Shown in pieces: positions 31,812 through 39,800 of a stretch of 64,000 nucleotides of DNA. Position 1 is the stretch's first letter; every line of letters begins with the position of its first letter. The translations under genes were made by a program, and so were the position numbers. Origin of the DNA: Acidimicrobiia bacterium (GTDB lineage: Bacteria > Actinomycetota > Acidimicrobiia > IMCC26256 > JAMXLJ01); NCBI GenBank assembly GCA_035651955.1, contig DASRES010000015.1, forward strand, positions 134,208 to 198,207. Direction: 5' to 3'. The notes below the pieces were generated by a model. That model did not search any database. It saw only the letters and a program-made list of their open reading frames with translations, and was not told the DNA's origin.

Positions 31812-31824
31812 CGCGGCGCGCGGC

Positions 31825-32526
31825 TCAGAGAAGATCGGGTACGCCGGCGAGGTCGGGCAGGACGGCGACGACGCGGTCGTCCGCATGCTCGGGCGCGCCC
31901 GGGTCGTCCCAGTGGCCCTCGCGGCGCAGGTACACGGCGGACATGCCGACCGCGTGGGGGCCCTCGACGTCGGGGCCCCAGCTGTCGCCGACGAACAACG
32001 TCTCCGACGCGTCCGCTCCGACCTCCTGGAGCGCGCGTCGGAAGATGCGCGGGTGCGGCTTGCGCGCGCCGGCCCAGGCGGACGAGACCTGCGCGTCGAA
32101 GTACTGCGTGAGGCCGGCGTCGTCGACGGCTTCCGCGAGGTCCCAGTCCCAGTTCGAGCAGATGGCGAGGCGCAGGCCGCGCTCGCGCAGCGCGGCGAGC
32201 GTGCCCGGTACCTCGGGATACGCCTCGAGCACGCGCTGGGTCGCGCCGGCGCGCAGCTTCTCGACGATCGACTCGTACTCGTCGGGATGGACGTCGGTCT
32301 CGGCGAGCATCCCGAGCGTCCGCTCACGCTGCCAGGCGACGTAGTGGTCGCGGCTGCGCGAGTGCTCGAGGTGCTCGACCCCGTCCATCCCGTCGTTGAA
32401 CCAGCGCCGCTGGGTCTCGGCCGGGAGCGTGTAGCCGTGCTCGGCGAGTACCTCCTCGGCGGAACGCCACTGGGTCGCGCGCGCGAGCGTCCCGTAGAAG
32501 TCGAGCAGGACGGCCCGGAACGGCAT
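31825..32526 (-). CDS. HAD superfamily hydrolase
   Basis: 233 aa phosphatase-like protein. HAD motif I LLDFYGTLA: the first Asp is present, but the usual second Asp (DxD) is Tyr (DFYGT), as in several HAD phosphatases and dehalogenase-like members. Motif II Ser in ICSNWDWDL, motif III Lys in GARKPHPRIF, motif IV GDSWGPDVEG. The cap domain is the helical C1 type. Substrate unknown. Divergent from the PEBP gene across 34 bases; GAGGAT serves as ribosome-binding site. Confidence 0.88.
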   Translation of the reverse strand: MPFRAVLLDFYGTLARATQWRSAEEVLAEHGYTLPAETQRRWFNDGMDGVEHLEHSRSRDHYVAWQRERTLGMLAETDVHPDEYESIVEKLRAGATQRVLEAYPEVPGTLAALRERGLRLAICSNWDWDLAEAVDDAGLTQYFDAQVSSAWAGARKPHPRIFRRALQEVGADASETLFVGDSWGPDVEGPHAVGMSAVYLRREGHWDDPGAPEHADDRVVAVLPDLAGVPDLL

Positions 32527-32548
32527 GGTCGGATCCTCGCGCGCTGGG

Positions 32549-32554
32549 TACGGT
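32549..32554 (+). promoter_or_regulatory. Leaderless -10 box of the PEBP gene
   Basis: TACGGT ends six bases before GTG 32561; this spacing argues for GTG 32561 rather than ATG 32564. Confidence 0.5.
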
Positions 32555-32560
32555 CGCCCC

Positions 32561-33145
32561 GTGATGGGGGCCCGCGCGGTCGCCGTGGTGCTCGCGTCGA
32601 CGACGCTCGGAACGCTGCTGGCGGCGTGCGGGTCGGGTCCGTCCGGGGCGGGCACCTCTCCCCGGTCCCGCCCGACGACCAACCGGGAGGCCCCGATGAC
32701 GATGACGCTGTCGAGCGCCCTGTTCGCCGACGACGCCATGATCCCGACCCGCTCGACGTGCGACGGCGAAGACGTGTCGCCCCCGCTGACGTGGGACGGT
32801 GTTCCCGCAGGCGCGGCCGAGCTCGCCCTCACGATGGTGGACCCCGACGCGCCCGGCGGGACGTTCGTGCACTGGGTCGTGTGGGGCATCGACCCGGCGA
32901 CGCACGAGCTCGACGAGGGTGTCCTGCCCGACGGCGTCCACCAGGGCCGGACGGGCTTCGGCAAGACCGGCTACGGCGGCCCGTGTCCACCGAAGGGCGA
33001 CAAGGCGCACCGCTACGTCTTCACGATCTACGCCCTCTCGTCGCCGGTCGCGCTCGCCGACGGCGCGTCGATCGACGACCTCCGCTCGAACATGGACGGG
33101 AAGGTCCTCGCCGAGGGGACGCTCGTCGGCCGGTACGGGCGTTAG
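32561..33145 (+). CDS. YbhB/YbcL (PEBP/Raf-kinase-inhibitor-like) lipoprotein
   Basis: 194 aa. An N-terminal signal peptide ends in a lipobox (LLAAC, Cys23), followed by a Gly/Ser/Pro linker, so it is anchored outside the membrane. The PEBP fold signature is clear: TCDGEDVSPPLTWDGVP, TMVDPDAPGGTFVHWVVWGI (ligand-pocket DPDAP and HW) and YGGPCPPKGDKAHRYVFTI. Bacterial members bind small anions, with no settled function. The stop codon shares three bases with that of the convergent enoyl-CoA hydratase gene. Confidence 0.92.
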   Translation: MMGARAVAVVLASTTLGTLLAACGSGPSGAGTSPRSRPTTNREAPMTMTLSSALFADDAMIPTRSTCDGEDVSPPLTWDGVPAGAAELALTMVDPDAPGGTFVHWVVWGIDPATHELDEGVLPDGVHQGRTGFGKTGYGGPCPPKGDKAHRYVFTIYALSSPVALADGASIDDLRSNMDGKVLAEGTLVGRYGR

Positions 33146-33972
33146 CGCCCGCGGAAGGCGTCGAGCAGCGCGTCGAGGTCGAGCTCCGCGTCGCGCGTCT
33201 GCAGCCCGACCGCCAGCGCGTCGTCGAAGCGGGCGTCGAGGTCGGGGTCGGCGACCGTTGCCGCGAACGCGGCGCGCTCCGCGGCGAGCCCGTCCTCGAA
33301 CGACGCCGCGCCGGCATCGACGGCCTGCTTCGCGAGACGGATTGCGTGTGGTGGGAACGACGCGATGCGGCGCGCGAGCGCGTCGACGAACGGACCGATC
33401 TCGTCCGCAGGGAGCGCGCGGTTGACCCAGCCGTAGCGTTCCGCCATGAGCGCGTCGAAGTCCGCGCACCCAGTAACGATCTCGAGCGCGCGTGCGCGAC
33501 CCACGAGCCGTGCGAGCCGCTGCGTCCCGCCCGCGCCGGGGATGATCCCGAGCGCGACCTCCGGCTGGCTCAACACCGCGCGACCGATCGCCGCGAACCG
33601 CAGGTCGAGCGCGAGCACGAGCTCGCTCCCGCCACCACGGGCGCGACCCTCGAGCTGCGCGATCGTCACCTTGTCGAGCGTCCGCCACCGCTCCATGAAG
33701 CCGTGGATGCCCCGCATGGCCTCGGTCGCGGTCGCCGCGTCGCGCGGTAGCCCGCGGATCATCGCGAGGTCCGCGTGCGCGACGAAGTACTCCGGATCCG
33801 CGCTCCGGAACACGACGACGCGCAGCCCGTCGTCGGCGGCCAGCTCGGCCTGCAGGCCGTTCAGGTCGGTGACGAGCGCCGCGTCCAGCAGGTTCATCGG
33901 CGGGTGGTCGATCGTGACGACGGCGATCCCGCCGTCGCGATCGATGCGCAGCGTCGTGTACGGCTCCGGCAT
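33142..33972 (-). CDS. Enoyl-CoA hydratase/isomerase family protein
   Basis: 276 aa crotonase-fold protein. The oxyanion-hole regions are visible (AHADLAMI and EGRARGGGSELVLALDLRFAA), as is GIIPGAGGTQRLARLVG, where the second catalytic Glu is usually found; here the residues are PGAGG as in many hydratases with a changed acid/base. ATG 33972 is chosen; an earlier in-frame ATG lies at 34008. It is alone, convergent with the PEBP gene, its stop (TAA) overlapping the other (TAG) as TTAG. Confidence 0.88.
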   Translation of the reverse strand: MPEPYTTLRIDRDGGIAVVTIDHPPMNLLDAALVTDLNGLQAELAADDGLRVVVFRSADPEYFVAHADLAMIRGLPRDAATATEAMRGIHGFMERWRTLDKVTIAQLEGRARGGGSELVLALDLRFAAIGRAVLSQPEVALGIIPGAGGTQRLARLVGRARALEIVTGCADFDALMAERYGWVNRALPADEIGPFVDALARRIASFPPHAIRLAKQAVDAGAASFEDGLAAERAAFAATVADPDLDARFDDALAVGLQTRDAELDLDALLDAFRGR

Positions 33973-34042
33973 GGTCGCAGGCTCGCACGTGACACGCGGC
34001 GCCGTCACTACAGTCGGCCGTCGCCGGTGACGACACTGGGGC

Positions 34043-35434
34043 GTGGAGATGGACGATCGGCGCTTGCGACTGGTGCTCGTCGCGGTCGGGCTCTCGCAGA
34101 TCTGCGTGACGCTCGACTACTGGTCGCTCTCGGTCGCGCTGCCGCCGATGTCGCACGACCTGCACGTCTCGACCACCGACCTGCAGTGGGCCATCAGCGG
34201 GTACGTCCTCGCCTTCGCCGCGGCGCTCATCGCGGCGGGACGGCTCGGTGACATCTTCGGCCGCCGGCGCATGCTGATCGGCGGTGCCGCCGTGTTCGGC
34301 GCCGCGTCCGCAGTGTGCGGGCTGTCGAACGGCGTCGGGCTGCTCGTCGGCGCCCGGGCCGTCCAGGGCATCGGCGCGGCCGCGCTGTTCCCCGCGAGCA
34401 TGGCCGTGCTCGTCGACGCGTTCCCCGCCGATCGGCAGGCGCGCGCGATCGGGATCATCGTGGGCATCTCGGGGATCGGCATGGCGCTCGGCCCGTTCGT
34501 CGGCGGGGTGCTCACCGAGACGCTGAGCTGGCGGTGGATCTTCTTCCTGAACGTTCCCGTCGCCGCGGGCGCGATCGCGCTCGTGACGACGTTCGTGTGC
34601 GAGTCGCGTGACGAGACCGCGTCGCGTCACGTCGACCTTCCCGGTCTGCTGACGGTCAGCGGCGGCATCGTCGCGCTGACGCTCGCGATCGACCGCGGTC
34701 CGGGCTGGGGATGGGGATCGGTGCGCATCGTCGGTCTCCTGGTCGCGTCGGCCGTGTTGCTCGTCGGCTTCGTCGTCCTGGAGCACCGTGTGCGCGCGCC
34801 GCTCGTACCCCCCGCGCTGCTCCGGAACCGCCCGCTGATGGTGATGTCGGGCGCCGGGCTCGCCGGGAACTTCACGTTCGCGCTCGCCGTCTTCTGCGTG
34901 ACCTTGTTCTTGCAGCAGGTGCGCGGCGTGTCCGTGATGGTTGCCGGCGTCCTGTTCCTGCCCCTCTCGATCGGCGCCGCCATCGGCGGTCCGCTGTCCG
35001 GGAAGCTGAGCCAGCGCCACGAGTTGCGGACGCTCATGGGTGCCGGCCTGCTCCTGTCCGCGCCCGGGTTCGCCGTGTTCTCCGCGTCGACGGGATGGCC
35101 GACCTACTTCGTCGGCGCGTCGCTGGTCGGCCTGGGCCTGGGTCTCGCCTACGCGGCCACCAACTCGGGCACGCTCGCCGTCGTTCCCGCGGCCGAGTCC
35201 GGCGCGGCATCGGGGTTCGTGACGACCGCGCTGCTCGTCGGGGCCGCGCTCGCGACGACGCTCACCGCGACGCTCATCGAGCAGCTGCAGCACGGCCACG
35301 GTGCGCACGCCGAGGGACTCGCCATCGAGGGCGTCCTGCGCGTCGGCGTCGTCGTCGCGCTGCTCGGCGCGGCCGTGCTCCCGCTCGCGCGCGAGCGAGC
35401 GAGAGCTACGCGTCCGGAGGTCGCTGCGACGTGA
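34043..35434 (+). CDS. MFS transporter, DHA2 (14-TM drug exporter) type
   Basis: 463 aa with 14 predicted membrane helices. Motif A GRLGDIFGRRRML after helix 2, motif C GISGIGMALGPFVGGVL in helix 5 and the first-helix motif LDYWSLSVALPPM are as in proton-coupled multidrug exporters of the EmrB/QacA type. GTG 34043 (or ATG 34049) is the start. The last 29 bases overlap the convergent GMC oxidoreductase gene. Substrate unknown. Confidence 0.92.
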   Translation: MEMDDRRLRLVLVAVGLSQICVTLDYWSLSVALPPMSHDLHVSTTDLQWAISGYVLAFAAALIAAGRLGDIFGRRRMLIGGAAVFGAASAVCGLSNGVGLLVGARAVQGIGAAALFPASMAVLVDAFPADRQARAIGIIVGISGIGMALGPFVGGVLTETLSWRWIFFLNVPVAAGAIALVTTFVCESRDETASRHVDLPGLLTVSGGIVALTLAIDRGPGWGWGSVRIVGLLVASAVLLVGFVVLEHRVRAPLVPPALLRNRPLMVMSGAGLAGNFTFALAVFCVTLFLQQVRGVSVMVAGVLFLPLSIGAAIGGPLSGKLSQRHELRTLMGAGLLLSAPGFAVFSASTGWPTYFVGASLVGLGLGLAYAATNSGTLAVVPAAESGAASGFVTTALLVGAALATTLTATLIEQLQHGHGAHAEGLAIEGVLRVGVVVALLGAAVLPLARERARATRPEVAAT

Positions 35435-37115
35435 GCGGCTCGAGCCCCGCGAGCGCGCGGGCGGCACGCAACGCGAGCGCGACGATCGTGAGCGTCGGTC
35501 CGTAACCCGTCGACGTCGGGAACACCGACGAGTCGGCGACGAGCACGTTGTCGACGTCGTGCAGGCGCTGCCAACGGTCGCACACGCTCGTGGTCGGATC
35601 GTCACCCATGCGCGCGGTCCCCATCACGTGACGCGACGCCGGCGCCATGAAGTCGGTGTCCGCGCCGGGCTCGCCCACGAGCGGCGGCGACGTGACGCTG
35701 AACGCATGCGTCGCGCCCGCCTCCTTCATGACCCGCTCGAGCAACGGCGCCCAGTGTCGTGACGCGGCGATCTCGTGACGATGGGGCCGGTACGTCACGC
35801 GCCCGGCGGGGAACCCCCACACGTCGCGCACGGCCGGGTCGAGGTCGACGCGGTTCGTCGCCTGGGGCATGTCCTCGCCCTGGACGGTGAACGCGCCCAT
35901 GTGGTCGCGCATCGCCGAGTGCAGCATCGCGGCGCTGTGGTGACGGCCCGCGCCGGTGTGGATCGCCTCCATCAGCGGTAACGACGCACCGCCGTGCTCG
36001 ACGATCCCGCCCCGGAAGTAGGGCAGCCCGGCGGCGCGCGCTGCGGCGAGCGCGTCGTCGTCGGGGACGAGGAAGTCGTCGTGCAGGTGCGTCACCGCGC
36101 GCCCGCGGTAGGCGTGCAGGCGGAACGGGAAGATGCCGAGCGTGAACGTCTGGAAGTGGTACATGAGGTACCGGCCGACGAGGCCCGAGGAGTTCCCGAT
36201 CTCGGAGCGCAGCAACAAGCGCGGGGTCTCGAACGCGCCGCACGCCAGCACGACGTGGCGGGCCCGGATCTCGTGCGTCGTGCCCTCGACGTCGCGGTAG
36301 CGCACGCCGCGCGCCTGCCTGCCGCTCGGGTCGAGCACGACGTCGACGACGTACGATTCCGGCCGCACGTCGAGACGTCCGGTCCGCAGCGCGTTGCGCA
36401 GCGGTGCGATCGGGTCGCCCTTCGCCTCGATCGGACAGCCGTAGTACGCGCAGAACCCGCAGTTGTTGCACGCCGGACGCCCGTCGTACTCGACGCTGTT
36501 CGCGCCGGTCGGCGCGCGGTAGGGGTGCAGGCCGAGCTTCGTCGCGGCGGCGCCAGTCAGCACGGCGACGAACATGTCGGGACCGGGCGGCATCGGGTAC
36601 GGGCCGGATCGCCACGACGCGAACGGGTTCGCGGTGTGGTCGCCCGCCACGCCGATCAGCCGCTCCGCGGCCGCGTAGTACGCCTCCATCTCGTCGTAGT
36701 CGACCGGCCAGTCCACGAGATCGGCACCGTCGATCGGGCCGAGCTCCGACCGCGCGTGGAAGTCGACCTCGCGGAAGCGGGGCAGCTTCCCGTCGGCGTG
36801 GAAGCCGCCGCCGCCGAGCGTGGACGGGAGGTTGTTGACCTCGCCGACCATCAGCCGATCGCCGTCGTCGTCGGCGCGGCGGTACGTGCGCGGCTCGAGC
36901 AGGGGGTCGGGTCCGAGGAACCAGCGGCGCGTGAACTTGATCTCGTCGTTCGTGATCTCGCCCTTGCCGCCGAACGGCGGATCGAGGTGCAACAGGTGGT
37001 TGGCGCCCTTCTCGAGCATCACGACGGACCACCCCGCCGACGTCAACACGTCGGCGACCGTCGACCCCGCAGGACCCGACCCGACGATGACCGCGTCGCA
37101 GTCGTGATCACTCAC
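35406..37115 (-). CDS. GMC family FAD oxidoreductase
   Basis: 569 aa flavin alcohol dehydrogenase/oxidase. FAD motif VIVGSGPAGSTVADVLTSAG (GxGxxG at about 12-17) with MLEKG, and C-terminal SRHVMGTARMG and STGYGPTLTIVALA, which carry the active-site His and the second conserved polar residue. A Cys-rich stretch CNNCGFCAYYGCP resembles the cluster-binding loop of FAD-dependent sugar dehydrogenases with a 3Fe-4S cluster. No signal peptide. ATG 37115 overlaps the preceding gluconate-dehydrogenase-subunit-3-like gene by eight bases, which fits a two-subunit enzyme. It closes the HyuBA operon; alcohol to ketone oxidation is the likely reaction type. Confidence 0.9.
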   Translation of the reverse strand: MSDHDCDAVIVGSGPAGSTVADVLTSAGWSVVMLEKGANHLLHLDPPFGGKGEITNDEIKFTRRWFLGPDPLLEPRTYRRADDDGDRLMVGEVNNLPSTLGGGGFHADGKLPRFREVDFHARSELGPIDGADLVDWPVDYDEMEAYYAAAERLIGVAGDHTANPFASWRSGPYPMPPGPDMFVAVLTGAAATKLGLHPYRAPTGANSVEYDGRPACNNCGFCAYYGCPIEAKGDPIAPLRNALRTGRLDVRPESYVVDVVLDPSGRQARGVRYRDVEGTTHEIRARHVVLACGAFETPRLLLRSEIGNSSGLVGRYLMYHFQTFTLGIFPFRLHAYRGRAVTHLHDDFLVPDDDALAAARAAGLPYFRGGIVEHGGASLPLMEAIHTGAGRHHSAAMLHSAMRDHMGAFTVQGEDMPQATNRVDLDPAVRDVWGFPAGRVTYRPHRHEIAASRHWAPLLERVMKEAGATHAFSVTSPPLVGEPGADTDFMAPASRHVMGTARMGDDPTTSVCDRWQRLHDVDNVLVADSSVFPTSTGYGPTLTIVALALRAARALAGLEPLTSQRPPDA

Positions 37116-37674
37116 GGCCCGAGACCTCCTCGTCGGTGTAGCCGCGCGGTTGCACGTCGCCCGGGAAGCCGATCGCCGCCCACACCGACCCGTCGCGGTT
37201 TCCCCCGTACTCGGGCGCGCCGTACGCGCCCTCGCACGCGTGCTCGTACAGCAGGTGACGGAATCCGGGCACCGCGGCGAGACGGCGGTCCTGCTCGTCG
37301 CCGTCGACCTCGCAGAAGTCGTCGCCGAGCGCGGCGATCCCGTCTCGGTAGCGCTGCTGCCACCCGACGACGGGTCCGTTGAACTCGCGCTCCGCGATCC
37401 CGTTCGAGCCCTCGATGCGTGTCCGCCACGCGAGCTCCTGCAGCCGCGTGAGCGGCGTGAAGCGCGCGAACGACGGTTCGCCGCCGTGTCGGCCCGAGAA
37501 CGGGCCGCCCGCGAAGATGCGGGGCGGGTCGAACGTGAACGCGCCGAGCAGCCCGTCGACGTAGTCGGTCACGCCGGCCGCGACCGCGCCCGGGTGCTCG
37601 CCTTCGGCGGGGATCAGCCGGTCGAGCGCGGCGCGGACGACCGCGTACGACTGCTCGTCGAACCAGACAGGCAC
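37108..37674 (-). CDS. Gluconate 2-dehydrogenase subunit 3-like protein
   Basis: 188 aa. Helical small subunit of GMC-type dehydrogenases; FDEQSYAVVRAALDRLIPAEGEHPGA and DYVDGLLGAF at the N-terminus match the family (PF13618). In known FAD-GDH complexes this subunit helps folding and export through a Tat signal; here no Tat or Sec signal is seen, so the complex is probably cytoplasmic. GTG 37674 overlaps the HyuA stop by one base (TAGTG), so it is coupled to both neighbours. Confidence 0.85.
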   Translation of the reverse strand: MPVWFDEQSYAVVRAALDRLIPAEGEHPGAVAAGVTDYVDGLLGAFTFDPPRIFAGGPFSGRHGGEPSFARFTPLTRLQELAWRTRIEGSNGIAEREFNGPVVGWQQRYRDGIAALGDDFCEVDGDEQDRRLAAVPGFRHLLYEHACEGAYGAPEYGGNRDGSVWAAIGFPGDVQPRGYTDEEVSGRE

Positions 37675-39800
37675 TACTCGGCGCGCAGCTCGTAGTTGCC
37701 GAGCTCGTCGAGACGGGCCCGCCACGCGGGCGGCACGACGACGACCGTGAACGGCTCCTCGACGAGCGCCGGGCCGTGCACCTCCGCACCAGGACCGAGC
37801 GCGGCGCCGTCGTACACGGGGGTGTCGACGAACTCGACGCCGAAGTACGCAGGTCGCGTCCCGCGACGCGCGCGCTCGACATCGGCGACGTCACCGGTCT
37901 CGCCGAGGTGCGACGGCTTCGGCGTCGCACCTCGCGCGACCAGGCGCACGCCCCGCAGGACCGGCTGCTGGTTGCGGAAGCAGAACCCGCGGTCGGCCTC
38001 GTGCTCGTCGTGGAAGCGCTCCATCAGGTCGAGCAGGCCGGGCTCGTCGAGCGAGGTGCCCTCGGGGACCGGCACGCTCATGTCGAAGTTCTGGCCCGGG
38101 TAGCACATCTGCGCGTACAGCGCGACCTCGACCTGGCTCTCCGGCAAACCGGTCGGTTCGAGCTCCTTGCGGGCCTCGTCGCTCAGCTCCGTCATCAACC
38201 CGCGCAGCCGGCCCAGGTCGACCTGCGACAGCGGCACGACGTACGCGCGCACGATGTCGACGACGTAGTCGGCGACGAGCACGCCGAGCGCCGAGAACGC
38301 GGGTGCCGCCTTCGGCACGAGGATGCGGTCCACGCCGAGCTCGTTCGCGATCGCCCACGCGTGCACCGCGCCGTTGCCGCCGTACGCGATGACGGCGAGG
38401 TCGCGCGGGTCGGCGCCGTGCCCCGCGAGGACCTTGCGCGTCGCGTTGGCCATGTTCGCGTTGACGATCCGCTCGATGCCCCACGCGGCCTCGACGACGT
38501 CGAGCGCGAGCGGCTCCGCGACGTCACGCCGGATCGCCTCACGCGCCCCGTCGACGTCGAGACGCATCCGTCCGCCGGCGAACCCGTCGACCGGGAGGTA
38601 CCCGAGCACGGCGTCGGCGTCGGTCACCGTCGGGCGCGTGCCACCGCGGCCGTAGCAGACGGGCCCGGGCTGCGATCCCGCGCTCTCGGGGCCGACGAGC
38701 AGCGCGCCCTGCCGCACCCGCGCGATCGAACCGCCGCCTGCGCCGACGCTCTGCACGTCGACCATCGGCATCCCGATGTAGTAGCGGTACCGCCAGTTCC
38801 AGTCGGTCTTGATCTCGGGCTTGCCGTGGCGGACGAGGCAGAGATCGAAGCTCGTGCCGCCCATGTCGACCGCGACGAACCGGTCGACGCCGACCTTCGA
38901 CGCCGCGAGCGTCGCACCCATCACGCCACCGGTCGGACCCGACGCGAGCAACGACACCGCGCGCCGCGAGACGTAGTCGGGCGGCATCACACCACCGGTC
39001 GACTGCATGATGAGCAGCTGCCCCGCGTAGCCCGCGGCACGCAGCTTCTCGGTCAGGCGCTGCACGTACGACTGGATGCGCGGCGCCACATACGCGTTGA
39101 CGAGCGTCGTCGACGTCCGCTCGAACTCGGGCCCGCGCGGCATCACCTCGTGCGAGAGCGAGACGTGCTCGACGTCGGGGAACTCCTCGCGGATGATCTC
39201 CGCGGCGCGGCGCTCGTGCGCGGGGTTGACGAAGCTGAACAGGAACATCACCGCGATCGAGCGCACGCCGAGCCGCTGGAGCCGCTGGACCCCGCGGCGC
39301 ACGGCGTCCTCGTCGAGCGGCATGAGGACCTCGCCCTCGAAGCTCATTCGCTCCGGGATCGGGATCCGCGCGCGGCGGCGCGCGATCGGCTCGGGCGGCG
39401 GGTACGTCGGGTCCCAGATCTCCTCCTTGTGGACCCGGCGCATCTCGATCTCGTCGCGGTGACCCTCGGTGACGAGCAGCCCGGTGGGCGCACCGTTCAT
39501 CTCGATCATCGTGTTGTCGGCCGTCGTCGTCCCGTGCACGACGATGTCGAGCTCCCGGCACAGCTCGGTGAGCGACACGCCGAATCGCTCCGCCAGCTGC
39601 GTCAGCCCGTTCATGACGCCGATCGACTGGTCCTCGGGCGTCGTCGGCGTCTTGTCGAGCACGACCTCACCCGCGGGAGTCACGCAGATGAGGTCGGTGA
39701 ACGTCCCGCCGACGTCGATGCCAACGCGATATCCATGGTCGCGCTCGCTGCGGCCCGGGATACCCGGGCCGCGGTCGCTCGCCGCTCCGATCCGGCTCAC
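37674..39800 (-). CDS. HyuA-type hydantoinase/oxoprolinase/ketone carboxylase subunit
   Basis: ATP-dependent large subunit, 708 aa. Phosphate motif GIDVGGTFTDLI, adenosine motif HGTTTADN, and VAVDMGGTSFDLCLV as the second nucleotide motif; VIAYGGNGAVHAWAIA near the middle. Relatives are N-methylhydantoinase, 5-oxoprolinase and the beta subunits of acetone/acetophenone carboxylases. GTG 39800 overlaps the HyuB stop (GTGA). The first 24 residues or so, before YRVGIDVGG, have no family counterpart and are largely encoded by a dispersed hairpin repeat (39742-39788), so the repeat has become the protein's N-terminus. No other in-frame start exists nearby. Confidence 0.9.
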   Translation of the reverse strand: MSRIGAASDRGPGIPGRSERDHGYRVGIDVGGTFTDLICVTPAGEVVLDKTPTTPEDQSIGVMNGLTQLAERFGVSLTELCRELDIVVHGTTTADNTMIEMNGAPTGLLVTEGHRDEIEMRRVHKEEIWDPTYPPPEPIARRRARIPIPERMSFEGEVLMPLDEDAVRRGVQRLQRLGVRSIAVMFLFSFVNPAHERRAAEIIREEFPDVEHVSLSHEVMPRGPEFERTSTTLVNAYVAPRIQSYVQRLTEKLRAAGYAGQLLIMQSTGGVMPPDYVSRRAVSLLASGPTGGVMGATLAASKVGVDRFVAVDMGGTSFDLCLVRHGKPEIKTDWNWRYRYYIGMPMVDVQSVGAGGGSIARVRQGALLVGPESAGSQPGPVCYGRGGTRPTVTDADAVLGYLPVDGFAGGRMRLDVDGAREAIRRDVAEPLALDVVEAAWGIERIVNANMANATRKVLAGHGADPRDLAVIAYGGNGAVHAWAIANELGVDRILVPKAAPAFSALGVLVADYVVDIVRAYVVPLSQVDLGRLRGLMTELSDEARKELEPTGLPESQVEVALYAQMCYPGQNFDMSVPVPEGTSLDEPGLLDLMERFHDEHEADRGFCFRNQQPVLRGVRLVARGATPKPSHLGETGDVADVERARRGTRPAYFGVEFVDTPVYDGAALGPGAEVHGPALVEEPFTVVVVPPAWRARLDELGNYELRAE
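39742..39788. repeat. Dispersed hairpin repeat, copy C (47 bp), inside hyuA
   Basis: Same 10-base left and 13-base right ends as copy B; its stem GCGGCCCGGG/CCCGGGCCGC around ATA is perfect over 10 bp. It lies at the HyuB-HyuA junction and is translated as the HyuA N-terminal extension. Confidence 0.8.
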
